Source: Allodiplogaster sudhausi
Taxonomy: Eukaryota; Nematoda; Chromadorea; Rhabditida; Diplogasteridae
NCBI GenBank assembly: GCA_945643635.1
Contig: CALZFC010000026.1
Coordinates: forward strand, 1,749,501 to 1,813,500
Reading direction: 5' to 3'
Length of the DNA stretch: 64,000 nucleotides
Position numbers and translations under genes: made by a program. The notes below the pieces were generated by a model. The model saw only the letters and a program-made list of their open reading frames with translations. It was not told where the DNA came from and ran no database searches. Positions 11,392-24,323 of this stretch are shown in pieces. Each line of letters begins with the position of its first letter. The first letter of the stretch is position 1.

Positions 11392-12226
11392 ACTTATTCC
11401 TCAACCATACCTCCCCCCTCTCTAACTATTCGAATCTTTCATCTCCCTTCTCCCTATGCTTCCGATGTACCTGATCCCGCAGATAACCAATCATATCACA
11501 ACGTTAGCCTTCAACTAATCCACTGCCAAAATTTTGTCTCTAAGGGTAATGTACGTCTATAGAATTGTTTGAAAGGAATGCTGTGAAAATTTGTTCCTGA
11601 ATTTGTTCTTTTTTTATTGTTATCCAGTGATGAGGTTGTGGAACTGCTTGCCCTGTTTTGGCTAGTGCTTCTATTCTTTTTTATTTATTTCATGTGATTT
11701 GTTAGGGCTCTTTCAGGTGATTTGTTTTTCATCCCGAAAGTACAAGGATCTTGCGTGGACACCTATCATTCACAAGCATATTTAGCCTTCATACGCTTTT
11801 ATAAACTTTCATGTAGCATCTCAATCTCCGCCCTACTTTATCCTTAGCAGACTTTCAGCTGATGCCTCAAGCAATTGTAAATCAATCGCGTTTGTACTTT
11901 CTTGTGTATTACTTTGTATTACCGTTTTCGCTCCACGAGTTATTACCTTGTGTGAAAAGAAGTTTAACAATACTAAGCCTCTTAAACTAATCCCCTCCGC
12001 GAATAATCATTATAAGAAGCATTAGTTTCCTTAGAGAACTTACCAATGCATTATATGTAATGTGCAGGCTCTTTTGTTATTATGAAGCATGTTATGGTAG
12101 CAGCTGTCTAAAGAAAACTTACAATATCAGTACTTATTTGTATCACAATTTGCTTATGCTTATGCTGCTATTTATATGCTTGGATCTGTTATATCAGTCA
12201 TTAATGAAACTTCTAGGACAACATAA

Positions 12227-12232
12227 AATAAA
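12227..12232 (+). terminator. Candidate poly(A) signal AATAAA for the RhoGEF gene
   Basis: First clean AATAAA downstream of the RhoGEF stop at 11391, about 840 bp away. The stretch 11392-12226 is AT-rich and otherwise empty, consistent with a 3' UTR, but an earlier variant signal cannot be excluded. Confidence 0.35.
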
Positions 12233-12259
12233 ATTGATGATCCGGTCTCCGATGTTGAA

Positions 12260-12637
12260 TCACTGCATTTTCACCTTCTCTGGCACAACATTCTGGGTTT
12301 TCTCCTCGAGCACTAACTGGGGGCACGAAAATGGCTTACCCGAGCCATGTTCATCGAGGCAATGAATGTGGCGGGCTCTCATCATTCTTCCAGTGTCACC
12401 CCTTGCTTGAATTGTGAGTTCTGGAGCAGAAGTTATGGCCGTAGGCTGCTTGCTTGTCCTGGTAATTTTCCCGAAGGGAGTTAAGGAATTCGATGGAATG
12501 CTGACCAGCGAGAAGCTAATGGGGGGGGGGGTTCTGAGGTCTTGGACATTGCTTTCTTTTTCGACAATTCTCACCGAGTATTCAATTTCGTTCGCTTACA
12601 TCCTTGAATCCTCTCAATCACTTCATTCTCCCCTGCT
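12260..12637 (-). CDS. Unidentified protein, two 3' exons
   Basis: Two minus-strand segments join in phase: 12637-12575 (reading AGENEVIERIQGCKRTKLNT) and 12500-12260, which ends with TGA. Splice sites are an AG acceptor at 12638-12639, a GTGAGA donor at 12574 downward, and a pyrimidine-rich CAG acceptor at 12501-12503; the split codon is CG|C. The joined frame gives about 100 residues with SERSN-type polar composition and the motif RHIHCLDEHGSGKPFSC near the end. A clean GTAAGC donor-like site at about 12343 is followed by only 23 nt before a CAG, too short for an intron, so I read through it. The gene lies about 260 bp downstream of the ndc80 stop on the same strand, a spacing seen in nematode operons. 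No family recognised; 5' exons not found. Confidence 0.4.
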
Positions 12638-12895
12638 CTGGAAGGCTCCCGCTCTGTTCTTATCCACCACTGCCGTTCACTCTGCTATGTTAGATCCTCC
12701 CACGCTCTCAATCATCCCCAAAACATATTTATACACAAACGAAATACCAATTCCTTCGACAGGAACTCAGTTCCGAGAGTCCAAAGTGACCCGAGCATAA
12801 AAAAAACGCACAGAGAAAAATAAATACATCACTCGACAGAATAGAAAGATAAGTATTGCGTTGCCGATTGATATGAACTTCGAGGAAAGGGATAC

Positions 12896-13270
12896 TCAAG
12901 TGTTCCGAGTCAGGGAGGAATACGTCTTGAAGAGACTGACGCGGAGCTCCTCCAAGGTGTCATTGATGATTTGCGCCTCTTCTACCTTCGCAGCCACTCG
13001 CTCGGTCAATTCACTGTCCAATTCAATCTGCAACGTTTAATACCTTGCCTGCGACCTCTCTCCTCCTTCTCTCTCTCGCTCTCTCTCTTTCCCTCCCTCT
13101 TCATATCTACTTCTCATAACACTAAAAAGAAGTCTACCGTACCATCTGTGCCTGTCCAGCTTCTTTGGTAGCAGCCAACTGCTTCTCGGCATTCTCCACT
13201 TCGAACTGCATGTTGCCAACCTGAAGAATGAAACGTGGAAATAAGGGAGGAAGATGAAGAATCAAGTTAT

Positions 13271-13307
<37 letters not shown>

Positions 13308-16300
13308 CATCAAAGAGCCAACATTTCTGTGAAGATGGACGAGGGCGTCTTTCTCTGCTCTCAGTTGGTCATTCTCCGCATTGAGTGCCGCAAGCTTCCT
13401 CTGCCAGACTTCTCTGTCTGCGTCTCTCAACCTCTGTGCACTCTCGCACTCTTTCTTCTCTCGCATCAGAACCACATCCTCCGCTGCCAGCGAGTCGTCA
13501 ACACGGCGCATCTCCTTCATCACTTCTCGCATCCTCGCACTTTCTTTCTCAATTCCATCCTGCAAAAAGAGTACATTAGGAAGAGTGTGGAGAGAGAGAG
13601 AGAAAGAAAGAGAGGGAAAGAGAGAGAAAGAGATAAAGAGAGAGAAAGAGAGAGAGAGAGGGGGAAGAGAGAGATTGAGAGAGAGACAGAGAATAAGAGA
13701 GGGAAGAGAGAGATTGAGAGAGAGAGAATAAGAGAGGGAAGAGAGAGAGATATTAAGAGAGGGAAGAGAGAGATTGAGAGAGAGAGAAAGAGAGAGAGAG
13801 AGAGAAAGTCCATAATGGCTGACCTGAATATCCTGTGAAGTAGCGTGGAGGAGTTGTTTGCCAGTTACCGAAACGGCGGCGTGCAGATCTTTCATCTCGG
13901 AAGGGAGCTCCTGAAAGAAGACGTGGATGAAGAAGACATCGAGTGGATCTCAGTGCTTAAAGACATTCTAGCTTCTGTATTGTACGCGGAAGGGTCCAAC
14001 CACAAAAATCGGAAGAGTACAACACTTTCGCATTTAAACTTGCCGAAACTTGATGGTTTTGAGTGTTTTTACATAACTTTCGGGAGAGTCCCCACTTTTC
14101 TATGCCTATTTTTTGAGCGGGTCCCTGGCAAGATTGGAATTAAACACTGGCGCATCTACGCTCAGGATCAGACTTACCAGTTGTTGTGGTTCTTCGTCGA
14201 AGAGATGAGAGCGGAGGTCGTGGACGGCGCGTGCGACGTGACGTGCATTGCCTGTGGCTTCTGACGTGGCTGAGAGGGCTGCGGGGATGGCAGCATATCT
14301 CGTCTTGTTCAAGTCCTGCAGCTCCTTCTGCAGCTGCTCCACTTGCTGCTCGGACTGCTTCTTCTTGTCCTTGGCATTCCTCGTCTTGGCGACATCCCAA
14401 CCGCTCTTCGCTGTCCTCTCCGCCAGCAGCCTTCTCTTTTCCTGAGCAACAATTCAGCTATATGCCACCGATCCCTCTATCCGCTCGTGCCCCTTCCTCT
14501 CTCTCTCTCTACTTCCTCTCTCTCTCTCTCCTTCCTCTCTCTATCTCTCCTTCCTCTCTCTCTCCTTCCTCTCTCTCTCTCTCTCCTTCCTCTCTCTCTC
14601 TCTTCTTCCTTCCTCTCTCTCTCTCTGACCTGTACTTGTGCTCTGAGTTGTTGAACCTCTTCCTGCTGCTTCGCTAGTGCCTCGTTGGCGGCAAGGAGAT
14701 CCGCTGTTTTCGCTTCACGCTTCTTAATGTACCCATTACGTCATGTGGAAAAGAAACACACAACAAAACATGCACGATGCGATAGCAACAAAACAGAGGC
14801 CGTCAGGAACAATGAATATAAGGGTAGTCGCATGAAGGTATGGTACTTTTCTTATCGGTAGAAATAGGGAGAGATAACTATAATTGAATTTTTGTTATGA
14901 AAATTGTTGGAAATGGAAAAAAATCATTTCGACATGGACAGACAATCCCAAAAGAAAAAAAAAACAAGATGAGGCGCGAGAAGAACCTGATAAACATCTT
15001 TCTTGTACTTCTCCATCGCCTGGTTATCCGACTGCAAACTCTCAATCTCTGCATCTAATGCTGCGCAGTTGTTCGGCTGTAAAGAATTTCCCTAAGTAGT
15101 GTAAAACAAGGTGGAAGAGAAGAAGGAAGACAGGTTAAGTAAAGCACCCATAACCAGCTAGGATACCATGACAGAAGAAAAAGGACTAACCTCAGACTTA
15201 AGCAACTCAACTTGCTCTCTGAGCTGGATCACGGCTGATTTCTTTTCGTTTATTATCTCGTGATAATGGAAACTAAAACAATCAATAATGCTTAGTCCAC
15301 ATGGGGAAAGAAGATCTACGAAGAGCAACGAACTTGAGCTCAATTTGCTGCTTCAGTCGTCGGCTCATATCTTCACGGAAAGCATCGGATGACATGGCAG
15401 TCTGTTTGTCCTTCAGAAACTCCTTGAACTTGACCGCTTCCATCATCAGCGTCAACTGAAGAGGGCGTGTTTTACTGCATCTTTTATAATCCGCCTTCCA
15501 AATGGCGAAAGAACAACAACCAACAGCGGAAAGTCGTCCATCCGTGTCGTTATCGTCTAGCAAGAAGGGTTGCACTTCAATTGTGCTGTAGATGTTGACG
15601 AGATCGATGAGCCAGCCAAGAAGAGCCAAGTTCTGTTGCAAGGAATTCGGCGCTGCCACCGTCTTCAGATTCGCCGTCTTCACCACAACCGGATAGCCGA
15701 TAGCGCGCATCATTTTGGGCAGCTTGAAATGGAACATTTACGACAACAAAAATTCGGTAACCAAGAACCTAGGCTCTTGCACAATAGGCTTACCTCTTCC
15801 TCAAGATTTCCGGAGAATATGTAGTTTTCGTCGAAAAATCCAAAGATGATCTCGAACATTTCAATGAAATCAGCCTTACTAGGACTCTTGATACGATCGA
15901 TGCTCAGCTCAAGAATTCTCTCATTTGGGAAAGTAACAAAATCAGCGGAAACTTTACACACAGTGATTTATCTAACCTCAGTCATTTCGTGGATTTTCTT
16001 GATCATTTCCGCCTTGAATTGAGGTGCCGTTATAGGCCGCGTGTCCTTGAAGGCAGCGGTGGTGTTGCGGACGTACGAGGACTTCCTGGCAGTGGACGGC
16101 ATCGTAACACTGAACCTCTGCTGCTGCTGCCCACCATCCCTACAAAGTGCTGCTTCTCCAACGCTGAAAGAAACTCAGCACACACAAGGGAAGAAAGAGA
16201 ATAGCACTGACAAAGTATGCCTAGCTGCATTGGAAGGAAGGTGCCGATTTCCTTGTGGAGTTTTTGGTCCACCAAGAGGCAGTGTTCCACGGTTCGCCAT
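12896..16300 (-). CDS. ndc80: Kinetochore protein Ndc80 (Hec1)
   Basis: Twelve exons, 617 codons: 16300-16212, 16163-15977, 15919-15794, 15722-15334, 15272-15191, 15076-14987, 14722-14630, 14441-14178, 13910-13824, 13559-13323, 13220-13143, 13027-12896. All joins keep phase and use GT-AG sites. The start is MANRGTLPLGG; the N-terminal tail is short, with QQQQRFSV and an ARKSS stretch. The calponin-homology microtubule-binding domain follows (about 80-210): RPITAPQFKAEMIKKI, FIEMFEIIFGFFDENY, LPKMMRAIGYPV and ALLGWLIDLVNIYS. From about 250 to the end the protein is coiled coil (ALDAEIESLQSDNQAMEKY and later blocks), the part that pairs with Nuf2. Length fits the family (Hec1 is about 640). A 69-nt stretch at about 15523-15455 (GT...CAG, in frame) could be spliced out optionally. 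Introns between exons 7-8 and 9-10 are nearly pure CT/GA microsatellite. Confidence 0.93.
13585..13812. repeat. (GA)n microsatellite filling an ndc80 intron
   Basis: Interrupted GAGA array on the plus strand, so CT in the sense of ndc80; it forms almost the whole intron between exons 9 and 10. A (TA)n run at about 13277-13303 lies in the next intron. Confidence 0.9.
14495..14628. repeat. (CT)n microsatellite filling an ndc80 intron
   Basis: CTCT/TTCCT array on the plus strand, reading GA in the sense of ndc80, in the intron between exons 7 and 8. The opposite polarity to 13585-13812 shows the arrays are not just polypyrimidine tracts. Confidence 0.9.
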
Positions 16301-17043
16301 CTTCGACAGAAAAAAAACCTACAATTTAAAAACCTAACACAACCCTTATAAAAACGAACAAAAGGACAGTTAGGAAAGTTCATCCTTCATCTCTCGTTCA
16401 TCTAAAGGAAAGTTCATCCTCCGTAAATTTCAAAACGTAAACAAAATATCAAGATAAACTTTTGCTATAGATGAAGGAGATGAACGATGAACTCTCCTAA
16501 CTGCCGCACAAAAGTAAAGAAAAACTTTGCAATTCGAATAATAAAAGAGCGCGCGCATGCGATCGAAACACGGGCTGAGTATGGCGACATGCTTAAGAGT
16601 GGATGCGCAGGTGCGCCGGCAGAAAGGGAAAATTTGAATTATTTCGAAATCGCGTCTCGTGGGATTTTTATCGTTTTTTCTGACTATCTGATTATTTTTT
16701 ATCACATATCACCAACACATCAATTACTCAAGTATATGCAAATGGCAAAGCGCAGAACAGGCAAAGTCAATGTTCTTCCGGGGGGATTCATTTCACTAAC
16801 AAATAACTTTCGCGCGCGATAAAGGTCTGTCCCAATTGCACGCTGATGACACTTTGAACCTTTTGAGCATACGGTCTATTTGGCGCGAAAATTCTTGATT
16901 CAAATAGTTCATGCGTAATAGTTTTTTTTTGCCTAAGACAACTTTCATCTGTGTTTTTGTTGCGTGCGTCTGAATTATTTATGGTATTTTGTTTTGTTTC
17001 GCCAGTTTGTTTATTTATTTTTTAAAGAGTCCGAAAAGATGAG
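16301..17043. other. Likely ndc80 upstream region; no gene seen
   Basis: A 740-bp stretch between the ndc80 start and the next exon-like sequence. The two genes point away from each other, so a shared divergent promoter is plausible. No open frame with splice sites stands out. TATA-like AT-rich sequence is common but not decisive. Confidence 0.4.
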
Positions 17044-19249
17044 CTTGGAGGAGAATTGCCACGCACAACCGATTCTGCCGCAGCAACAGCTGCTTCTCCA
17101 CTCCGCCGGGAACTCCGATCCTCAACGAGAATGACTCCTACTCGAATTCGATCGAACAAATGACAAGGTTCATTTTCACGTCTCAGGATGTTCTTCGATT
17201 ACAATTTTAATCTTGCTTGACTTCCATGATGAGCGTGTTTTCTGCTAATATTCCACGCTAAAGTTTCAACGAGATATCTTCCGAATAGAAATGTGTTAAG
17301 AAAATCTACTGATTTTGTGTTTACGTTTCCTCCTTTAACTCCTTTTCAAAGTGGATTTTATTTCGATCTGCCCTGGAATCCGCAATGTTATTTCAATCAT
17401 TCTGTGATTGCGGAGGATGCATAAAGTTAGCGGGTTCTTTTTGCCTGAATGTGCTGATATCCTCTCAAAACTTGAGTGTATCAGACATTGCGTAGTTCTG
17501 ATCAATTTACCGATAGCTCATTTCTTCAATAACAGAAATTACTATGTAGTTCAAGCATGGAGTTCTTGGGTCTAAGGCATCAAATTTATTCTCTATGCAA
17601 AAATTGTCCATCCAAAAATATGATGGCATACATTCAAATACTATGCGAACACATTTCACATTAATTCTGCACGTAATGGTTACCGGTTACCCCTGCAATG
17701 AATGGTGTTTCACGACTTCATTTGCTTTTATTTAATTGTTAGCCAATTAAGGAAACCTCTGTAGATTTAATCCAGGAGGTTAATGATATTGGTAATGACA
17801 GGAATCAGAGAAAGAACTCTTTTGGAAGTTGGACGGAGAAGTGTAATGAGTTCTTTTGTAGTAAGCCAAGGTGACTTTCCGGTGGGCAGTGCGGTCTCGC
17901 CGAGCAGTTCAGTCCGCCCTTCCCTTCCGATTCCATGCTCTCCCTATCTGCCGGCACTTTCGACGCCTTGGCGAGCATGTCAAGGTAGGCCTTTCACAAC
18001 TATTCCCTTTATTGTATGCGTAAGAAGACATGTTACATAGTAAGGTTCTGCTTGTGTTTAGAGAAATATCCATCTTTTGCGGAATACTGTAGAATGGAAT
18101 ACTGTATCTCTAATTGATCGTCGATTCAATCGCATTATCCTTAGCCCGACGAATCTTGGGGCCATTCTACGTACGATTCTGCAGTCTGCTTTCCCTCTAT
18201 TATCCTGTCGTAGTCAGAGGAACGGAACAGAAGAGGAAATGGCGGAGGGCCATGCCGCAGGGGACACCGAGTACTCCCTTTTCTACGGCAGCCCCTTCCT
18301 TCTTTCTCCACCCCCTCGCTTCCTTCACATATCGACTCATGATATTAGAAGATATCGTTAATTTTTTTTCTCCGCCTTTTCTATCTCATTCTCTCTTTTC
18401 TTACACATTTCTATTTCCTGTCCCTTTTCAAAGATTTACTGTATTCTGCCTGTGTCGAACGACGCTTTGATATGATAGCCTCAGCTAACATTCAGAAAAT
18501 GTTCGGGCATTTATAACTTGTAATTAGACTCGATAATGTTTATTTATGAACAGTGATGGCTACGACATTACGACATTCCTTATAGAATCTTTTTACTGAA
18601 TAAAAAAAAACATTTGACAAAATAATTGTGGAAATTTTACGAGAACATCACGCTGCTTGAATAAACTGTTGCTGAATTGCTCTGACGAAGAAAACACTGA
18701 AGATACACACTTGTGGTTCTTTAAGATAACTTTGCCTCTTTGCCTCTTATTGAATGCGAAGCGTCCCTGCCTGCCGCACGGACAAATATTGTGAAAAGAG
18801 GCGGGAAGGATGCGACGCGTGTGCTGGAATCGTTTGCCATACGGTCTTCTCTATTGTCCGCCTCCCGGCCATCACTGACCGCATGCTTCACATTCTCGGC
18901 AATCTTGTTGAAAATCATCAGCAGCTGAATGCTCTGCATAGAGATCTATGAGGAAAATCCCGACTTGGTTGATGTGACCTTGGAATTGGAAGAGAGAGAA
19001 AGAGAAGACAAGAGGGAGAGAGAGAGAAAGAGAGAGAGGGTCTTCGTTTCCGCTTCTCCTCTCACCTCTCCATTCCTCACCTATACATATCCTCTCATTG
19101 CTCCCCCTCCCCCCATTAATATCCGATTGTTTCAGTGCGTATTACTCACGCTGCCCTGCTGCTTGAGCATCGCAGCATGAGACTGCTCAGCTCACACAGA
19201 TCGCACAGTCTTCATTCCTCCGCAATGTCGATCTTCATATCTAACTCTG

Positions 19250-19281
<32 letters not shown>

Positions 19282-19381
19282 GCTCTCTCTCTCTCGCTCT
19301 CTCTCTCTGTGTCTCTCTCTGTGTCTCTCTCTCTCTCGCTGTCTCGCTCTCTTTCTCTTTGTCTCTCTCTCTCTCTCTCTG

Positions 19382-19429
<48 letters not shown>

Positions 19430-19558
19430 ATCTAATTGTTGTAGAGCGGCAACTCAGAGTGTGGTAGACAGGCAGCCGCCTGTGCCTCCCTCGTCTTCCA
19501 TATCATATCCGCCTCTTCTCTCAGAGAGCAGTTACGCGCGCGATCACGAACCTGACTG
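17044..19558 (+). CDS. Possible multi-exon Ser/Pro-rich protein (unidentified)
   Basis: Several exon-like blocks share the plus strand. Block 1 (17044-17166) reads STPPGTPILNENDSYSNSI and ends phase 2 at a GT donor. Block 2 (about 17890-17983) ends at GTAGGC; one frame reads QFSPPFPSDSMLSLSAGTF. Block 3 begins at a strong acceptor about 18220 (pyrimidine tract then CAG); in phase with that frame of block 2 it reads EQKRKWRRAMPQGTPSTPFS. A block near 18747-18950 reads DRMLHILGNLVENHQQLNAL, strongly helical, although the minus strand is also open there. A last block (19445-19558, acceptor TTGTAG) reads PPVPPSSSISYPPLLSESSY and stops at TGA. Blocks 1 and 2 do not join in that frame, so exons are missing or wrong. 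I do not recognise the protein; it could be two genes. Confidence 0.3.
19247..19430. repeat. (CT)n microsatellite
   Basis: Nearly pure CT array with GTCT and GCTC interruptions. It produces open frames of Ser/Leu on one strand and Arg/Glu on the other, which are not genes. Confidence 0.95.
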
Positions 19559-20347
19559 ACTCTCTACAATCCTCTAATTCCACCAACCTCCCCCCCCCCC
19601 TCCTCCCATAATCCCAAATCGTTTCAAGCGAGTCGCGTAACACGCCCTTTCCAAATGTGCATGGCGGGCAGCTTACAGCTTACAGCTTATATTGTTAGCG
19701 CTCTCTTAGCAGCAGCAGCAAGCACAGTTTTACAATAGTCAGGCGGCATTTTTCTTTTTGAGATGGCTCTGCCATAATTTTTCTCCAGGCTCTCCACGTC
19801 CTCGCCTAACTGTTTTTCTCTCCTAATTTGCATTCGCTAGAGGAAAAGGAGCCCCTCCTGTCACCTCTGTTTCACCATCAGTCTTCTTTATGAATTCGGT
19901 CGCCTTGCTGCCTTGCCACTCCTCTCTTTCTCCCCATCTCGAAATATTGCGCGTTGCACCCATTTCCTTCCTATATCAGAAGGAATATTATCTTGATCAA
20001 ATGGTGTTCTCTCTTTTATCTCTCCTATTCTATCTTACTTATGCTCTTTCTAGTTCTCTCTCGCTCGCTCTGTCTGTCTCTCTCTGTCTCTCTCTCTCTC
20101 TCTCTCTTCTGCCCACTCAGAGATTCGGTCTTCGTTCAATCTGTCCCCAAATTGTCTCCATGCCGCCAGATCAGTTAGTCCATATTCGTTCACGGGCATT
20201 CCACTTTGTTCTCTTCCTTCAGTCATTCCCTTCTTCTCTTCTTCATGCACTCCATGCATTCCACAAGCGTCTATATTCAGAATGAGCGAGAGAAAGTCTG
20301 AGGCAGAGAGAGATTTAGTGAGGAGAGTGAGAGAGAGAGAGAGCGAG

Positions 20348-20390
<43 letters not shown>

Positions 20391-20419
20391 AAGAGAAAGA
20401 GAGAGAGAGCGAGCACGAG

Positions 20420-20450
<31 letters not shown>

Positions 20451-20456
20451 CGAGCA

Positions 20457-20488
<32 letters not shown>

Positions 20489-21363
20489 GAACATTAAAAG
20501 AGAAAAGAGGCTATGGCCGGACAGAATGTGACAGCGGCAGCAGGCAGATGCGAGAGCGTAGAGATCCTGATGGGAGACCATTTCGTGTGTGTGTACTACG
20601 AGAAGTGATCGGAAGAGAAAGGAGCGGCGCATTCCTGACAAAGCGATCATTATAATGCATAATGAATGTAAGAATGGAAAGAGAAGTCTCTTCTCTCTAT
20701 CATGCATATCTTTCTCGTTCCTCTTCCTCTTCCTTTCTCACATTCCATCTCTTTCTCGCATAATCGGCTTTCTCTCGCTTGCGCTTCTTTCGGCCCCAAA
20801 CAACTTCAGAGCTATTTCAAGCGCTTCTCTGCCCTCTTACTTTTCCGTTCCTGTTTCTAGAGCAGTTGTTCTTTTTTCTCTCTCATCTGCCAAAAGCAAT
20901 TGCCTTCCCGCGTTTATGTATACTGCATAATTCTTCAGTGTTCTGCTGAACACCTTGATAATGAGGAGCGAACTAATTATGCATTACTTACACAATTAGC
21001 AGCGTTCTAAATGTTTCTTGTAAGAGCTCTGCTACGATTCCAATCAGATTAGACTTCTTCTTGTCTCATGGAGGTTGTCTCTGAGTCACGCAGTTGCTGA
21101 AACCCTTCTTCATCTTCTTCTTCTTCCTCTCCTTCCGTTTCGCCCCTCTTTCATAGCGGGGCAAACACTTTCCTCCTCCTCCTCCTCCTCCTCCTCCTCC
21201 TCCTCCTCGCCATCTCACTCACATTGTCACTTCTGCTGCGCACGCAGAAGCATACAAGTTGTGAACGGGACAACCGTGCTTTTCTTCTCTTCTGCTTCTG
21301 CCTTCGCTGCTGTCCCCTCACACTCTTATATTCCATCTTCTGCCTCTCCATTTATGTCTTTCC

Positions 21364-21410
<47 letters not shown>

Positions 21411-22234
21411 GTCTCTCTCTCTCTCTCCATCTTCTACTCTTCCATTCATCATCACAGCCCAAATCGCTGCTTCTCGCCTGCGTATTACAGTCTTTCGACA
21501 GGAGGAGGAAGGTTCTCACCGTGGAAGGGCCTTCATTGCCTTAGGCAGACAGATCTTTAAGAAGAGAGAGAGTGCAAGAGAGAGAGAGATTAGAAAGTTA
21601 GAGAGAGCGAGAGAGAGAGAGAGAGTCAGATCAGAGCACAGCCCCCTCATGCCCGCCAGTCTGTCTTCGAGGTCGGACTGCTCGTTCAAGCGTGTTCAAC
21701 CACACTCGCACTTCTCGCAATCGCCAGCCGGAGCAAGGATGGGGAGGGGGGGGGGGGTAGCTGTGTGGTGGAAGTTAGAGATAGGCTGGAAAGGGTAGGT
21801 TAGAGAGAGAGAGAGAGAGAAAGAGGTTAAGGAGAGAGCTAAGAGAGACTGAGGTTAGATAGAGAGATCTAAGAGAGACTGAGGTTAGAGAGAGACAGAG
21901 AGATAGACAGGGGAAGCCTTCCTCCTCGTCGTGGTGCCTCACACGCCATTTGTTAGCATTGCGTGAGTTATCATGGTCGTCTCCTCCTCCTCCTCCCTCC
22001 ATTCTTTGCCCTTCCTTCCCGTCTCATAACATCAAATGAGGAAGTGTAGCCTCTTTTGTGTTGCGCCAATGATGCGACATACAAGTTTGTTCTTGAGTTG
22101 CTGCGTGTTGCTGTGCTATATGAGTTACCGAGATGGTTTTACTTACCAACGGTTTCTTACCAGTGGTTTCTAAGCTAGCTCAAAGTTGCAGCTGCAAGGA
22201 AGTGAACCCCTCTCTCCTCCAACCCTCCGGCGAG
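19559..22234. other. Repeat-rich intergenic stretch
   Basis: Blocks of (CT)n (20050-20105, 21360-21430) and (GA)n (20290-20485, 21565-21630, 21795-21900), a (TCC)n run at 21171-21210 and poly-G at 21742-21757. One small frame (20514-20609, plus, ATG start) reads MAGQNVTAAAGRCESVEILM then GDHFVCVYYEK and stops. It has no detectable partner exon and may be chance. Nothing else is supported. Confidence 0.6.
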
Positions 22235-24281
22235 ATGACCGAATGCGGCCGCTGCTATCAGCCTGTCTACTTTGCCGAAGCCATCCAGGCCATCGGGCAG
22301 CACTGGCATCGCGCATGCTTCGTTTGCTGTAAGCCGCAAAACACTGTCGCATTTATTTTATTTATTTATTTTTGTATTATGAATTTAATGCATTTATCTA
22401 ACGGCGCTATCAAAAGAATCTTTTTAATATTAATTTAATAGTAAACAGTTGTGCGCTGATTTTTTTCTCAGATTAACTTAAATGAGTTCTCAGATTAACT
22501 TAAAAGCCTTGCTTGTTCTGTTCACGTATGGAAGAGCAAATCCCATTTGCAGCGAACCCAGCGTGTGGCCGCATGCTAGACAGCCGGAACTGCAACGACA
22601 ACAACCACAAGGTCTCTCTCTTTTTTTTCTCTCTCTCTCCATATCTCTATCTATCCCTGTCGCTATCTCTTGCTCTCTCTCTCTATCCTTGTCCCTCTCC
22701 TTATTTATCTCTCTACCTCTCTGTATCTCTCTCTGTCTCTTTCTCTCTCTCTGTCTCTTTCTCTCTCTCTCTGTCTCTTTCTCTCTCTCTCTCTGTCTCT
22801 TTCTCTCTCTCTGTCTCTTTCTCTCTCTCTTTGTCTCTCTCTCTCTATCTCTCTCTCTTTCTCTCTCTCTCTGTCTATCTCTCTCGTAATCTTCCCAATG
22901 CACCGGTTCCTTCCAATGGCAACAGTCGGATCCCCTAAGAGATAACATCTCTCACACATACTCGTGCAAGTAGAAGTGGCTCCATTAGAAGACTTTCGGG
23001 CATATCAATTCACTTCCTCCAAACACAATAAATAACACTTTGTCGGGTTGCACTGTCAGAGTTGAAGGAAACCTGTAACCTAATTGTACGATACCTGACA
23101 ACTTAAATGACACTACTTAAACGAGAGAAAAAAGAAAATCAATACGTTATAGGAACGTTTCATCGAAATGAAATATTACTTTTCCTAATTAAATATCCGT
23201 ATCCTAATTAGCAACAAAAAAAAGTTGAATGATTTCAGCCATACTGCACCTACTGCTACAAGAGCCTGTTTGGCCCCAAGGGCGTTGGGTACGGAATTGG
23301 CTCGGGTGTGCTGTCGACGGCCGGCTCGGGCGCGACCGCCGTTCCCTTCAACAACAACAATGAAGACTACAAAGCTCCTCGGGTTGGTTGGCCTTCTCAA
23401 GTTCCTTGCGCGCACGCTGTGCTAAAGTCCCTCGTTTTTTTCTGCTACTTTTCGGCCCGGCTACTTTCCGGCCCGGCTATTTGTTTTTCTTTTCCTTCTC
23501 TCTCCCTCCCTTTTTTCCTTTTCGTCTGTGCTAATTGAGATTTAGTTTGTTTATCTGTTTATTGCCTGTTTCCAGGTTGGATATGCCTTTGAGAAGACAA
23601 ACCCCGTCACGTCGAGCATCAGCTACGGCGTTCGCAAGGACGACGAGGCGCGCCCTTCGTTCCTTCAGCGAGTTGGTTTTTGAATCTATATATTCCCACC
23701 AACTCCTCATTCAAACACCATCCTGGCGCCAAAATCAATTTTGCAATATTTCAAAGCTTCATATAAATGCAATAACTACATGCATCTCTTTTTTCCCAGG
23801 TTGACGATCGATTCGTGGAACGCGTTGGCGGTGTGAACCGTGAGAAATTTTTTTCACATTTTACAGTGAATTTTGGGATATAATCTGTAATAACTAATTA
23901 AGTACTATTATTAATTAGCAATAAAAATATTCCTTTACTATCATTTAGCAAGCGTCATTCGTGGTTCTGGCTCTCTCTCTCCATCCACCGACTCTGGTCT
24001 CGACACGTCGTCGGAATCGGTTTCGTCATGTTTTCTCTAGCCTTCTGTGACTTCTCTTTACTTTCGAAAGTCATTGGCAAGCGTTGGTCATTTTTTTTAA
24101 AGCGAGCACTTGTCTCTTTTTTTCTTTCGCTGAAGACGTTAACAGTGTTAAAAGCCCTGCCTATTCTTCATCTTCCACCCTTTCCTCAAAGAGAAAGGGA
24201 GCCATTTAGCCCCGATTGTTGCCGCCATGCTTGTGCCTTCTTTCATGGCCAGACATCCATTCAGAGACAGCGACACTCTTC

Positions 24282-24323
<42 letters not shown>

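Noticed and set aside
13134..13895. 253-codon minus-strand open frame across ndc80 exons 9-11
   Set aside because: It reads through a CT microsatellite intron (Ser/Leu run); only the parts inside the spliced exons are real.
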